NCBI GenBank assembly: GCA_900763035.1
Contig: CAAFIS010000261.1
Span: 1 to 8,360 of the forward strand
Origin: Clostridia bacterium
GTDB taxonomy: Bacteria; Bacillota; Clostridia; Oscillospirales; Acutalibacteraceae
DNA: 8,360 nt
Direction: 5' to 3'
Below are positions 1-5,813 of this stretch, piece after piece. Below the pieces are notes generated by a model, which saw only the letters and a program-made list of their open reading frames with translations, was not told the origin of the DNA and made no database searches. The translations under genes and the position numbers were made by a program. Position 1 is the first letter of the stretch. Every line of letters begins with the position of its first letter.

Positions 1-20
1 GTCTTTCGAACACGAAAATC

Positions 21-49
21 ATTATACACCATCTTTTCGCAAATGGCAA
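21..49 (-). promoter_or_regulatory. Sigma-A promoter firing off the left edge
   Basis: On the minus strand a -35 box TTGCCA (44-49, 5 of 6 matches) is followed after exactly 17 bp by a perfect -10 box TATAAT (21-26). Transcription would start near base 14 and leave the window, so the gene it serves lies to the left. The terminator of the lipoprotein gene sits just upstream (102-144), so this looks like a fresh transcription unit, not a continuation. The match is close to consensus, but the target gene cannot be seen. Confidence 0.7.
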
Positions 50-101
50 GAGGAAAATGCAAGATCGATGAAAAAACGTGCCGGATCGGTGCACAGCAGA
101 C

Positions 102-139
102 AAAAAGCGGCCGCCGCCCCGTCCGGGAGCGGCGGCCGC
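102..139 (-). terminator. Intrinsic terminator of the lipoprotein gene
   Basis: Reading the minus strand, an 11-bp perfect GC stem (arms 129-139 and 107-117, loop 118-128) is followed at once by a run of five T (106 to 102). It starts about 15 bases after the stop codon at 155-157. This is a textbook rho-independent terminator for the lipoprotein transcript, with or without read-through from the araC-type gene upstream. Confidence 0.88.
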
Positions 140-154
140 CGCTTGGCTCCGGTC

Positions 155-1309
155 TTATGCGTTGCCGGCGATGAACGTCAGCGTCGTGCCGGTCTTGATC
201 CCATCGAAATACCAGCTGCCCTTAGCGTCGACGGCGGTGACCACCATCGTGTCCTCACCGGTGCGCTTCAGCGTGATCTTCCCATTGACGTCGTCGGTCA
301 CGATCGTGGCCGAGCCATCGAACTTCACCGTGAGCGGGCCGCCGTCGCCTGAGCCGATATAATACTGCTTGCCCTCGAACTCCACGCAGTCGTTAGCGAA
401 GTTCGGGTTTTCTTTGATGCTGTCAGCCAGCGTATCGACCGCTTCGCCGATCTCGACGGCGATCAGCGGCTGGCTGCCGGTCAATGTCAGCTTGCAGTTG
501 CGCAGCTCGTCCTTGCCCTGTTCGTTTTTGGCAAGGAACCGCAGCTGCCAGATGCCGTTTTTCTGCGTGAGCGGCGTGACCTTGCCGCCGCAGCGGATGC
601 AGACGCCGTCCTTGTCGTACTCGTGGCCGAGCGGCGCGCCTTCGGTCGCGCCGCAGGCGCACGTTTTCGGCTTCGTGCAATCGGCCGCGGCAAAGGCGTG
701 CTTGTGCGCCGTGGTGGGAGCCGTGGTGGGAGCCGTGGTCTTGACCGTGGCAGCGGTGGTCGCTGCGGACGTGCCCGCAGACGTGCCGGACGCGGCGGTG
801 CCTGCCGCGGTCGTCGCGACCGTGGTAGAGGTGGTGGACGGCGTGGCCAGCTTTTTGACCGTCAGCGTGACGTTCAGATCGACCGCGGCCTGCGCCACGA
901 CCATCTCGGTCGCCTTCAGCAGCGCCTGATCGGCGCCATCGGCCTTATCCGTTTCCATGATCTGCAGGTTGACGGTGCTGCCGTTTTTTACGAAGCCGCC
1001 GTTTTTCGCTGCGGTCAGGATGCTGCGGATGACGGTGTCGCGGTCGCCGGACGCGGTGTCCACGTCCTTGACGATCGAGCGGGCATCGGCGTTGAGCGGC
1101 TCCACCGCCAGCACCTTGTCGTCCGCATCCAGATACAGGCGGAACTGCGGGTTGATCGTGATCTGCAGCACGGTGACACAGCCTGCCGGCGTGACGAACG
1201 CATCCTGCGCATCGGAGCTGCCGTCCGGCGCTGGACGATCGCTGTTGCCGCATGCGCCGAGGGCCAACAGCAGGCACAGCGCCAATGCGGCGGCTAAGAT
1301 CTTTTTCAT
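155..1309 (-). CDS. Secreted lipoprotein with RsgI-like domain, Thr-rich linker and Cys-rich patch
   Basis: This is a 384-residue exported lipoprotein of unknown role. Residues 1-20 form a lipoprotein signal peptide (MKK, hydrophobic stretch, lipobox LGAC with lipidated C20). Residues 44-84 (ITINPQFRLYL, then KVLAVEPLNADARSIV) resemble the extracytoplasmic middle domain of RsgI-type anti-sigma factors, whose pattern is a D/T-x-NPS stretch followed by V-x-x-V-x-x-LN-x-D. Neither a cytoplasmic anti-sigma domain nor a central transmembrane segment is present. Residues 156-201 are a Thr/Ala-rich, probably extended linker with TTAP repeats. Residues 202-241 carry H202, H204, C211, C217, C219, H229, C237 and C240, a cysteine-rich patch like those in clostridial surface proteins. 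Residues 250-384 form an unrecognised beta-rich domain. The start is set by an AGGGGG ribosome site 7 bases upstream, and the gene has its own promoter and terminator. I am confident of export, not of function. Confidence 0.85.
   Translation of the reverse strand: MKKILAAALALCLLLALGACGNSDRPAPDGSSDAQDAFVTPAGCVTVLQITINPQFRLYLDADDKVLAVEPLNADARSIVKDVDTASGDRDTVIRSILTAAKNGGFVKNGSTVNLQIMETDKADGADQALLKATEMVVAQAAVDLNVTLTVKKLATPSTTSTTVATTAAGTAASGTSAGTSAATTAATVKTTAPTTAPTTAHKHAFAAADCTKPKTCACGATEGAPLGHEYDKDGVCIRCGGKVTPLTQKNGIWQLRFLAKNEQGKDELRNCKLTLTGSQPLIAVEIGEAVDTLADSIKENPNFANDCVEFEGKQYYIGSGDGGPLTVKFDGSATIVTDDVNGKITLKRTGEDTMVVTAVDAKGSWYFDGIKTGTTLTFIAGNA
708..740 (-). repeat. 12-bp tandem repeat in the Thr-rich linker
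   Basis: The unit GCCGTGGTGGGA (plus strand) occurs twice in full at 708-719 and 720-731, followed by a partial third copy at 732-740. It encodes the TTAPTTAPTTA part of the lipoprotein linker, in frame. Copies this exact suggest slippage, so linker length may vary between strains. Confidence 0.85.
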
Positions 1310-1342
1310 CGTTATCCCCCTTATGATCGAATGGTCGTACTT

Positions 1343-1371
1343 ATTTTAGCACGATCGGCGGGCGGTGTCAA
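1343..1371 (-). promoter_or_regulatory. Sigma-A promoter of the lipoprotein gene
   Basis: On the minus strand a perfect -35 box TTGACA (1366-1371) is followed after 17 bp by TAAAAT (1343-1348, 5 of 6 matches). The expected start near 1336 leaves a leader of about 27 bases with the AGGGGG ribosome site. The -35 box overlaps the stop codon of the upstream AraC-type gene (1368-1370), so the promoter is packed into the end of that gene. Confidence 0.85.
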
Positions 1372-2189
1372 CCACCGTCGCGGTGCAGGCGCTCCCGTGC
1401 ACGGAACGCGGACGGCGACGCGCCGTACTGCCGCGTGAACAGCCGAGAGAAATAGAACACGTCGGCAAAGCCGACCGCCTGCGCGACCTCGCCGATCCGC
1501 AGATCGCTGTGCGAGAGCAGGACGCACGCGTTCTCCAGCCGCACGCGGTTGACGTAGTTGGCGGGCGAGATCCCCAGCTCCTTGGCGAACAGCCGGTACA
1601 GGCCGGAAACGGACATCCCCGCCTGTGCCGCTAAGGTCTGCGCATCGATCGGGCGCGCATACTCCCGCTCGATATACCGGCGCAGGTGCTCCGCGCGCTC
1701 GTTCGGGCGCTCCTTTTCCGTCCCGACCGAAAACAGGATGTCCAGCAGCCGGTACACGGCGGACAGTTCCCGGCACAGCTGTGCCGGGGCGCGGCCGGGC
1801 GGCGCGCCCTGCGTCTGTTCCAAAATATGCAGCAGCCGGCCGACCGTGCGGTCGTGCTCGTGCGGCAGGACCGTCGGGAAGGAGAACAGGCTCTCCGGCC
1901 GGTATCCCCGGTCGATCAGCACATCGATGAACAGCCAGCGCGCCCGCATCCGCGCGCCGGGATGCACATGGTGCGTGATGGTCTGGTGCGCGCCCGCCGG
2001 GGCGATGAAGGAACCGCCCTCGCCGGTCGACTGTACCGCTGCCCCGTCGAGCGAGATGTCGTAGCTGCCCTCCACTGCCTGCACGATCGACAGCATCGGC
2101 TCCGACTTGCGGTGCTCATACCCTTCGATATCATCGCTGCACAGCGAGCCGAACAGATAGCTTTGTACGGTGATCTCCTTAGCGATCAA
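1368..2189 (-). CDS. AraC-family transcriptional regulator
   Basis: This 273-residue regulator has the standard AraC layout. Residues 1 to about 150 form a predicted cupin-like ligand-binding domain, with a beta-rich stretch near 30-90 that includes an HHVHPG loop at 73-78. Residues about 166-265 form the paired helix-turn-helix DNA-binding domain. The first HTH is near 184-204 (LAAQAGMSVSGLYRLF). The second, near 232-262, carries the family signature G-F-x-D-x-x-Y-F-S-R-x-F and ends in the G-x-S-P-x-x-F-R motif. I chose a TTG start: AGGAGG lies 8 bases upstream, while the nearby ATG at 2194-2196 abuts the ribosome site and opens a 5-codon frame in another phase. It is divergent from the glycyl radical enzyme gene across 116 bp, so it most likely activates that operon in response to the enzyme's substrate. 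That pairing and the ligand are inferred. Confidence 0.92.
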   Translation of the reverse strand: MIAKEITVQSYLFGSLCSDDIEGYEHRKSEPMLSIVQAVEGSYDISLDGAAVQSTGEGGSFIAPAGAHQTITHHVHPGARMRARWLFIDVLIDRGYRPESLFSFPTVLPHEHDRTVGRLLHILEQTQGAPPGRAPAQLCRELSAVYRLLDILFSVGTEKERPNERAEHLRRYIEREYARPIDAQTLAAQAGMSVSGLYRLFAKELGISPANYVNRVRLENACVLLSHSDLRIGEVAQAVGFADVFYFSRLFTRQYGASPSAFRARERLHRDGG

Positions 2190-2198
2190 GGCGCATCC

Positions 2199-2205
2199 CT
2201 CCTCT
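2199..2205 (-). promoter_or_regulatory. Ribosome binding site that decides a TTG start
   Basis: On the minus strand AGGAGGG precedes two candidate starts. The ATG at 2196-2194 is too close and reads MRLDR then stop. The TTG at 2189-2187 lies at proper spacing and opens the full regulator frame. The TTG is therefore the real start. Confidence 0.75.
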
Positions 2206-2215
2206 GCGTGAGAAT

Positions 2216-2244
2216 ATAATACAAAAAGATCGCAGCTTTGTCAA
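2216..2244 (-). promoter_or_regulatory. Sigma-A promoter of the AraC-type gene
   Basis: On the minus strand a perfect -35 TTGACA (2239-2244), a 17-bp spacer and a -10 TATTAT (2216-2221, 5 of 6) lie upstream of the regulator. The expected start is near 2209, which leaves a very short leader holding the ribosome site. The strength suggests the regulator is made constitutively, unless it or another protein represses this site. Confidence 0.85.
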
Positions 2245-2273
2245 TGGAAGAAACGCCGCGGCAGCGTTATACT
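2245..2273 (+). promoter_or_regulatory. Candidate activator-dependent promoter of the glycyl radical enzyme operon
   Basis: A good -10 box TATACT (2268-2273) sits about 33 bases before the enzyme's start codon. At 17-bp spacing the -35 position reads TGGAAG (2245-2250), only 3 matches of 6. Good -10 with poor -35 is typical of promoters that need an activator such as an AraC protein. A short inverted repeat AACGC-N7-GCGTT (2252-2268) lies between the boxes. The promoter is inferred from pattern only. Confidence 0.5.
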
Positions 2274-2305
2274 GTGGGTGACACGAAAAAGCGGAGGGAT
2301 GGACG

Positions 2306-4429
2306 ATGATCTTTATGACGGCAGCCGATGTCCCGCGCCCGGTGCGTCTGGATGAGGCGACGCGGCAGTTCGCCGCACGGTCGCTCGCCGGGCAGTACGG
2401 GGACGAGACGTGTCGCACGCCCGCCGTGACGCTGGATGATATCGACGGGATCGGGGACATGGACGCGCAGCAGCGCTACGATGCAGCCGTGCTGCGGATC
2501 GCGCAGCAGGCGCCGCTGCGGATCTGCCCGGAGGAAACGGTCAGCGGCGCGGCGACGCTGGGTCTGGCGATCGGCCATGCTGTTCCCGCCACGTTCGGCG
2601 GATGCCCCGCCGCATGGGGGCTGTCGCACCTGACGCTCGATTTTCCGTCGGTGCTGCAGATCGGCATCGACGGGCTGGAAGAACGGGTCGACCGTCGGCT
2701 GGCACAGCCGACGGACGAAGGGCAGCGTGCCGTGCTGCACGGCATGAAGAACGCCGTGCGTGCCATGCATATCTGGCAGGAACGCTACGTTGCGGCGCTG
2801 GCGGACGTGCTGCCGGAGAACGCCGAGCGGATGCGCCGCGTGCCGTTTTTGCCGCCGCGCGACTTCCGCGAGGCGGTGCAGAGCATCTGGAGCACGTTCG
2901 CGTTCGCCCGGCTGACCGGGATCTGGACGGGCATCGGCCGTATCGATCGGATGCTGGGGCCGTATCTGCGGCGGGATCTGGCGGACGGCCGCATCACGCT
3001 CGACGAGGCGCGCCGCTTTTTGGCGGGGCTGTTCGTCAAGGGGTGCGAATGGATCCGCTCCGATACGCCGCCCGGCTCCGGTGATGCGCAGCATTACCAG
3101 AACCTCGTGCTCGCCGGCGTGGACGAGGACGGCCGCGAGGTGACGGGCGAGGTCACCTACCTTGTCCTCGACATCGTGGAGGAGCTGCCGATCGGCGATT
3201 TCCCGATCGCGGTGCGCGTCAACGCGCACACGCCGCAGCGCCTGCTTTTGCGTATGGCGGAGGTGATCCGCCACGGCGGCGGGGTGCTGGCCGTGTACGG
3301 CGAGGACACGGTGCTGGACACGCTGTCATATCAGGGCTATCCGCTGCGTGTGGCGCGGCAGTTCGCCAACGACGGCTGCTGGGAGGTGCAGATCCCCGGC
3401 ATGACCTATTTTTATTACGATACCTTCGATGCGCTGCAGCTGCTGCAGCGCGAGGTGCTGCATCTGGACACCGACACGCCCGCCGTATTCGCAAGCTACG
3501 AGGAGCTGTACGCCCGCTATCGGCAGGTGCTGACCGGCTGCGTGGCCGCGCTGTGCCAAAAGGCGCGCGAAAAACGGGACGTGGACGCGCAGGGACGGCC
3601 GGATCCGGTCAACAGCTTCGCTTCGCTGCTGGAGCGCGGCTGCATCGACAGCGCGGCCGACTATTTTCAGGGCGGCGCACGCTACCGCATGGTGTCGGCC
3701 CACATCGGCGGCGCACCGGATGTGGGCAACTGCCTGTATGCGATCGACCGGCTGGTGTTTTGTGAAAAGAAGGTCGGCTTTGCCGAACTGATGCACCTGT
3801 TGAAAACCGATTGGGCGGGCGGCGAGATCCTGCGCCGCTATGCGCAGGACCGCCTGACCTATTACGGCAACGACGACGACACCGCCGATGCCTACACCGT
3901 CCGCGTGCTGACGGACTTCGCCGCCGCCGTGCAGGCGGAGGACGCGGCGGGCGGCCCCATCCGCTTCACCGCCGGGATCAGCACGTTCGGGCGGCAGGTC
4001 GGCTGGGCGCACGGCCGCTGCGCGACCCCGGCCGGTGCGCACGCCGGGCAGATCCTGTCCGGCAACGCCTCGCCCACGCCCGGCACGGATAAGGCGGGCG
4101 CGACGGCGGTCATCCGCTCGTATGCCAAGCTGCCGCACCGGGCGCTGACGGGCGGCTCCGCCCTTGATCTGAAGCTGTATCCCGCCACCGTGTGGGGCGA
4201 CGACGGACGCGAGGCGCTCGCCGCGCTGATCCGCGGGTTCGTCGCGCTCGGCGGAAGCTTTTTGCAGCTTGACGTGCTCGATGCTGCGGTGCTGCGCCGT
4301 GCGCAGGAGCATCCGGAGGACTACAAGACCCTCAGTGTGCGCGTGTCCGGCTGGAACGCCCGGTTCATCACGCTCGACCGCGAGTGGCAGGAGATGATCA
4401 TCGAGCGCACGGCGCAGGGACTGTCCTGA
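2306..4429 (+). CDS. Glycyl radical enzyme (pyruvate formate-lyase superfamily), substrate unknown
   Basis: This 707-residue cytoplasmic enzyme is expected to cleave or dehydrate a small substrate by radical chemistry. The catalytic loop at 357-365 reads GCWEVQIPG, giving thiyl C358 and the paired E360. The radical site near the C-terminus is RVSGWNARF with G682, 25 residues from the end as usual. Other family landmarks are SHLTLDF (107-113), GRIDRMLGPYL (211-221), EVTYLVLDIVEE (282-293), YGNDDD, and a GATPDGR-like segment GRCATPAG (570-577) followed by SPTPGTDK. The CxE loop puts it nearer glycerol dehydratase and choline lyase than true pyruvate formate-lyase, which has two adjacent cysteines. 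Oddities: W replaces V after the Cys, V replaces P after the Glu, W replaces the Tyr after the radical Gly, and it is short (relatives are about 760-850). The ATG follows GGAGGG by 7 bases. Its activase follows with overlapping start and stop. The family is firm; the substrate is unknown. Confidence 0.95.
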   Translation: MIFMTAADVPRPVRLDEATRQFAARSLAGQYGDETCRTPAVTLDDIDGIGDMDAQQRYDAAVLRIAQQAPLRICPEETVSGAATLGLAIGHAVPATFGGCPAAWGLSHLTLDFPSVLQIGIDGLEERVDRRLAQPTDEGQRAVLHGMKNAVRAMHIWQERYVAALADVLPENAERMRRVPFLPPRDFREAVQSIWSTFAFARLTGIWTGIGRIDRMLGPYLRRDLADGRITLDEARRFLAGLFVKGCEWIRSDTPPGSGDAQHYQNLVLAGVDEDGREVTGEVTYLVLDIVEELPIGDFPIAVRVNAHTPQRLLLRMAEVIRHGGGVLAVYGEDTVLDTLSYQGYPLRVARQFANDGCWEVQIPGMTYFYYDTFDALQLLQREVLHLDTDTPAVFASYEELYARYRQVLTGCVAALCQKAREKRDVDAQGRPDPVNSFASLLERGCIDSAADYFQGGARYRMVSAHIGGAPDVGNCLYAIDRLVFCEKKVGFAELMHLLKTDWAGGEILRRYAQDRLTYYGNDDDTADAYTVRVLTDFAAAVQAEDAAGGPIRFTAGISTFGRQVGWAHGRCATPAGAHAGQILSGNASPTPGTDKAGATAVIRSYAKLPHRALTGGSALDLKLYPATVWGDDGREALAALIRGFVALGGSFLQLDVLDAAVLRRAQEHPEDYKTLSVRVSGWNARFITLDREWQEMIIERTAQGLS

Positions 4430-5328
4430 TGCTGCCGGTGGTGCGCGTGCAGCGCTTTTCCACCCACGACGGGCCGGGTGTGCGCACGGTGGTGTTTTTG
4501 CAGGGATGTCCGCTGCATTGCGCGTGGTGCCACAATCCCGAAGCACAGAGCCTGCACCCGCAGCTGCTGTATACGAAGCAGGACTGTTTGGGCTGCGGCG
4601 CGTGCGCCGCGGTCTGCCCGAACGCGGCGCACACCGTCGATGTGCACGGCCACACGGTCGACCGCAGCCGCTGCACGGCGTGCGGCCGCTGCGCGGAGGT
4701 CTGCCCGACCGGCGCGTGCGAGCTGTCCTGCCTGCCGACCGACGAGGACGCCATCCTACGCACCGTCCTGCGCGACCGTGCGTTTTACGGCGAGCGCGGC
4801 GGCCTGACCCTGTCCGGCGGCGAGCCGCTGCTGCACGCGGATGCGGCGATCCGCCTGCTGTCGATGGCCAAGGCGGCGGGCATCGGCACGGCGGTGGAGA
4901 CCTGCGGCTTTTTTGACGCGGCCTGCATCCCGGCGCTGGCCGCCGCGGCCGATACGCTGCTGTGGGACATCAAGGACACCGACAGCGCGCGCCACCGGCA
5001 GTACACCGGCGTACCGTGCGAGCCGATCGTCCAAAACCTGCTGGCCGTCGACCGTGCGCTGACCGGCGGGCGGATCCGCCTGCGCTGCCTGCTCGTCGGC
5101 GGGGTCAACACGGACAGGCGGCATCTGGATGCCGTCGCGGCGCTGTTTGCCCGTCTGGAGCACGGCGAGGGCGTGGAGCTGCTCGCGTGCCACGCCTACG
5201 GCTCGTCCAAACGGCGGCTGCTGGGCGAGGAGCCGTCCTTCCCGCACGAGTGGATCCTGCCGGACGAGCGTCTGGCCGCCGCCCGCGCCTATCTGGCCGC
5301 TGCCGGTGTTCCGGTGATCGGCGGATAA
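4429..5328 (+). CDS. Glycyl radical enzyme activating enzyme (radical SAM, PflA type)
   Basis: This 299-residue activase uses S-adenosylmethionine and an iron-sulfur cluster to abstract hydrogen from the radical glycine of its partner, the enzyme encoded just upstream. The N-terminal FSTHDGPGVRTVVFLQGC leads into the radical-SAM motif C27-x3-C31-x2-C34. Two ferredoxin-type 4Fe-4S sites follow (C53, C56, C59, C63 and C82, C85, C88, C92), the insert found in activases of glycerol dehydratase, choline lyase and similar enzymes but absent from classical PflA. SGGEP at 129-133 is the SAM-contact motif. WDIKDTDSARHRQYTGV and the late H-A-Y-G-S-S-K segment are also family-typical. I start at 4429 because this ATG overlaps the upstream stop (TGATG) and has AGGGA 8 bases before it. 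An in-frame start at 4384 would add 15 residues from inside the partner gene, before the conserved domain. Confidence 0.96.
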   Translation: MLPVVRVQRFSTHDGPGVRTVVFLQGCPLHCAWCHNPEAQSLHPQLLYTKQDCLGCGACAAVCPNAAHTVDVHGHTVDRSRCTACGRCAEVCPTGACELSCLPTDEDAILRTVLRDRAFYGERGGLTLSGGEPLLHADAAIRLLSMAKAAGIGTAVETCGFFDAACIPALAAAADTLLWDIKDTDSARHRQYTGVPCEPIVQNLLAVDRALTGGRIRLRCLLVGGVNTDRRHLDAVAALFARLEHGEGVELLACHAYGSSKRRLLGEEPSFPHEWILPDERLAAARAYLAAAGVPVIGG

Positions 5329-5330
5329 AT

Positions 5331-5374
5331 GACCGGCGGCACCTCACGCATCATCGCGTGAGGTGCCGCCGGTC
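5331..5374 (+). terminator. Long perfect hairpin closing the glycyl radical enzyme operon
   Basis: Arms 5331-5349 and 5356-5374 pair perfectly over 19 bp around a 6-base loop (ATCATC), starting 2 bases after the activase stop codon. The following bases (GTCGTCCTTTGCTCTGTTT) are only moderately T-rich. It may therefore act as a terminator, a 3'-end stabiliser, or both. It separates the operon from spoIIID. Confidence 0.75.
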
Positions 5375-5403
5375 GTCGTCCTTTGCTCTGTTTCTCCGTC
5401 CGG

Positions 5404-5433
5404 TCATGATCTGCCCCCTGCCGACATATTCAT
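5404..5433 (+). promoter_or_regulatory. spoIIID: Candidate sigma-E promoter of spoIIID
   Basis: TCATGAT (5404-5410), then 14 bp, then CATATTCAT (5425-5433) resembles the sporulation sigma-E pattern (roughly KMATATT, 14 bp, CATACA-T), with the CATA core intact and an imperfect -35. It lies 30 bp before the start codon. In Bacillus spoIIID is transcribed by sigma-E in the mother cell, which makes the reading plausible. Confidence 0.45.
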
Positions 5434-5463
5434 GTACAAGAACACGAAGATGGGGTGGGGCAA

Positions 5464-5712
5464 ATGAAGGGCATCGTGGAAGAACGGGCGATCGAGCTGG
5501 GCGAATACATCCTCAAAAACCGGGCCACCGTCCGTGCGGCGGCCAAGCGGTTCCACATCTCCAAATCGACCGTACATAAGGACGTGTCCGAGCGGCTGCA
5601 GACGCTCGATCCGCAGCTTTACGGTGCGGTGCGCAGCGTACTGGACGTCAACAAAGCGCAGCGGCACATCCGCGGCGGGCTGGCGACGCGACGCAAATAT
5701 AAGGGCCGATAA
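5464..5712 (+). CDS. spoIIID: Stage III sporulation transcriptional regulator SpoIIID
   Basis: This is an 82-residue DNA-binding protein, slightly shorter than the roughly 93-residue Bacillus protein. SpoIIID works in the mother cell during sporulation, switching genes of the sigma-E regulon on or off before sigma-K takes over. The sequence shows the helix-turn-helix TVRAAAKRFHISKSTVHKDV (22-41), whose SKSTVHKD recognition segment is a hallmark of the family. The basic C-terminal tail (HIRGGLATRRKYKGR) matches the conserved RHxRGGxATxxKYK region that makes extra DNA contacts. I prefer the ATG at 5464 over an in-frame GTG at 5455: the protein family begins at this point, and the G-rich stretch at 5452-5460 serves as ribosome site. 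It has its own terminator and a candidate sigma-E promoter, so it is probably monocistronic. Confidence 0.95.
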   Translation: MKGIVEERAIELGEYILKNRATVRAAAKRFHISKSTVHKDVSERLQTLDPQLYGAVRSVLDVNKAQRHIRGGLATRRKYKGR

Positions 5713-5729
5713 GGGCAGGGCAGCCAAAG

Positions 5730-5778
5730 CGGCGGCCCGCTCGCGGTACGATGCCGGAGCGGGCCGCCGTTTTGTTTT
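5730..5778 (+). terminator. Intrinsic terminator of spoIIID
   Basis: A 13-bp perfect GC stem (5730-5742 with 5757-5769) is followed by TTTTGTTTTT (5770-5779). It begins 18 bases after the spoIIID stop codon. The loop contains a further short CGG/CCG pairing. This is a strong rho-independent terminator, so tspO needs its own promoter. Confidence 0.92.
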
Positions 5779-5784
5779 TGTACC

Positions 5785-5813
5785 GTATAAATGCGGTGCG
5801 CGTGCCATACACT
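5785..5813 (+). promoter_or_regulatory. tspO: Candidate sigma-E promoter of tspO
   Basis: GTATAAA (5785-5791), a 14-bp gap and CATACACT (5806-5813) fit the sigma-E pattern well. The -10 matches CATACA-T in full and the -35 keeps the ATA core. It lies right after the spoIIID terminator and about 20 bp before the tspO start. No sigma-A -35 box pairs with the TATAAA, because that position falls inside the terminator stem. A sigma-K reading cannot be ruled out. Confidence 0.5.

Noticed and set aside
369..1297. Plus-strand open frames opposite the lipoprotein gene (369-929, 623-1297)
   Set aside because: These are Arg/Gly-rich or Val/Ala-rich mirror translations of the repeat-containing linker, while the minus strand has a signal peptide, promoter, ribosome site and terminator.
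3370..3380. True pyruvate formate-lyase (pflB) as the name for the radical enzyme
   Set aside because: Pyruvate formate-lyase needs two adjacent catalytic Cys in this loop. Here there is a single Cys followed by W and E, so the dehydratase/lyase-type class fits better.
4384..4428. In-frame upstream start for the activase that would add 15 residues
   Set aside because: The extra residues (MAGDDHRAHGAGTVL) come from inside the partner gene, precede the conserved domain, and the 4429 ATG has both a ribosome site and the typical stop-start overlap.
2267..4546. Long open frames antisense to the glycyl radical enzyme gene (for example 3326-4546 and 2267-3274, minus)
   Set aside because: They are Arg/Ala/Pro/His-rich shadows produced by GC-rich codon use, with no conserved motif and no ribosome site or promoter; the plus-strand frame is an unmistakable enzyme.
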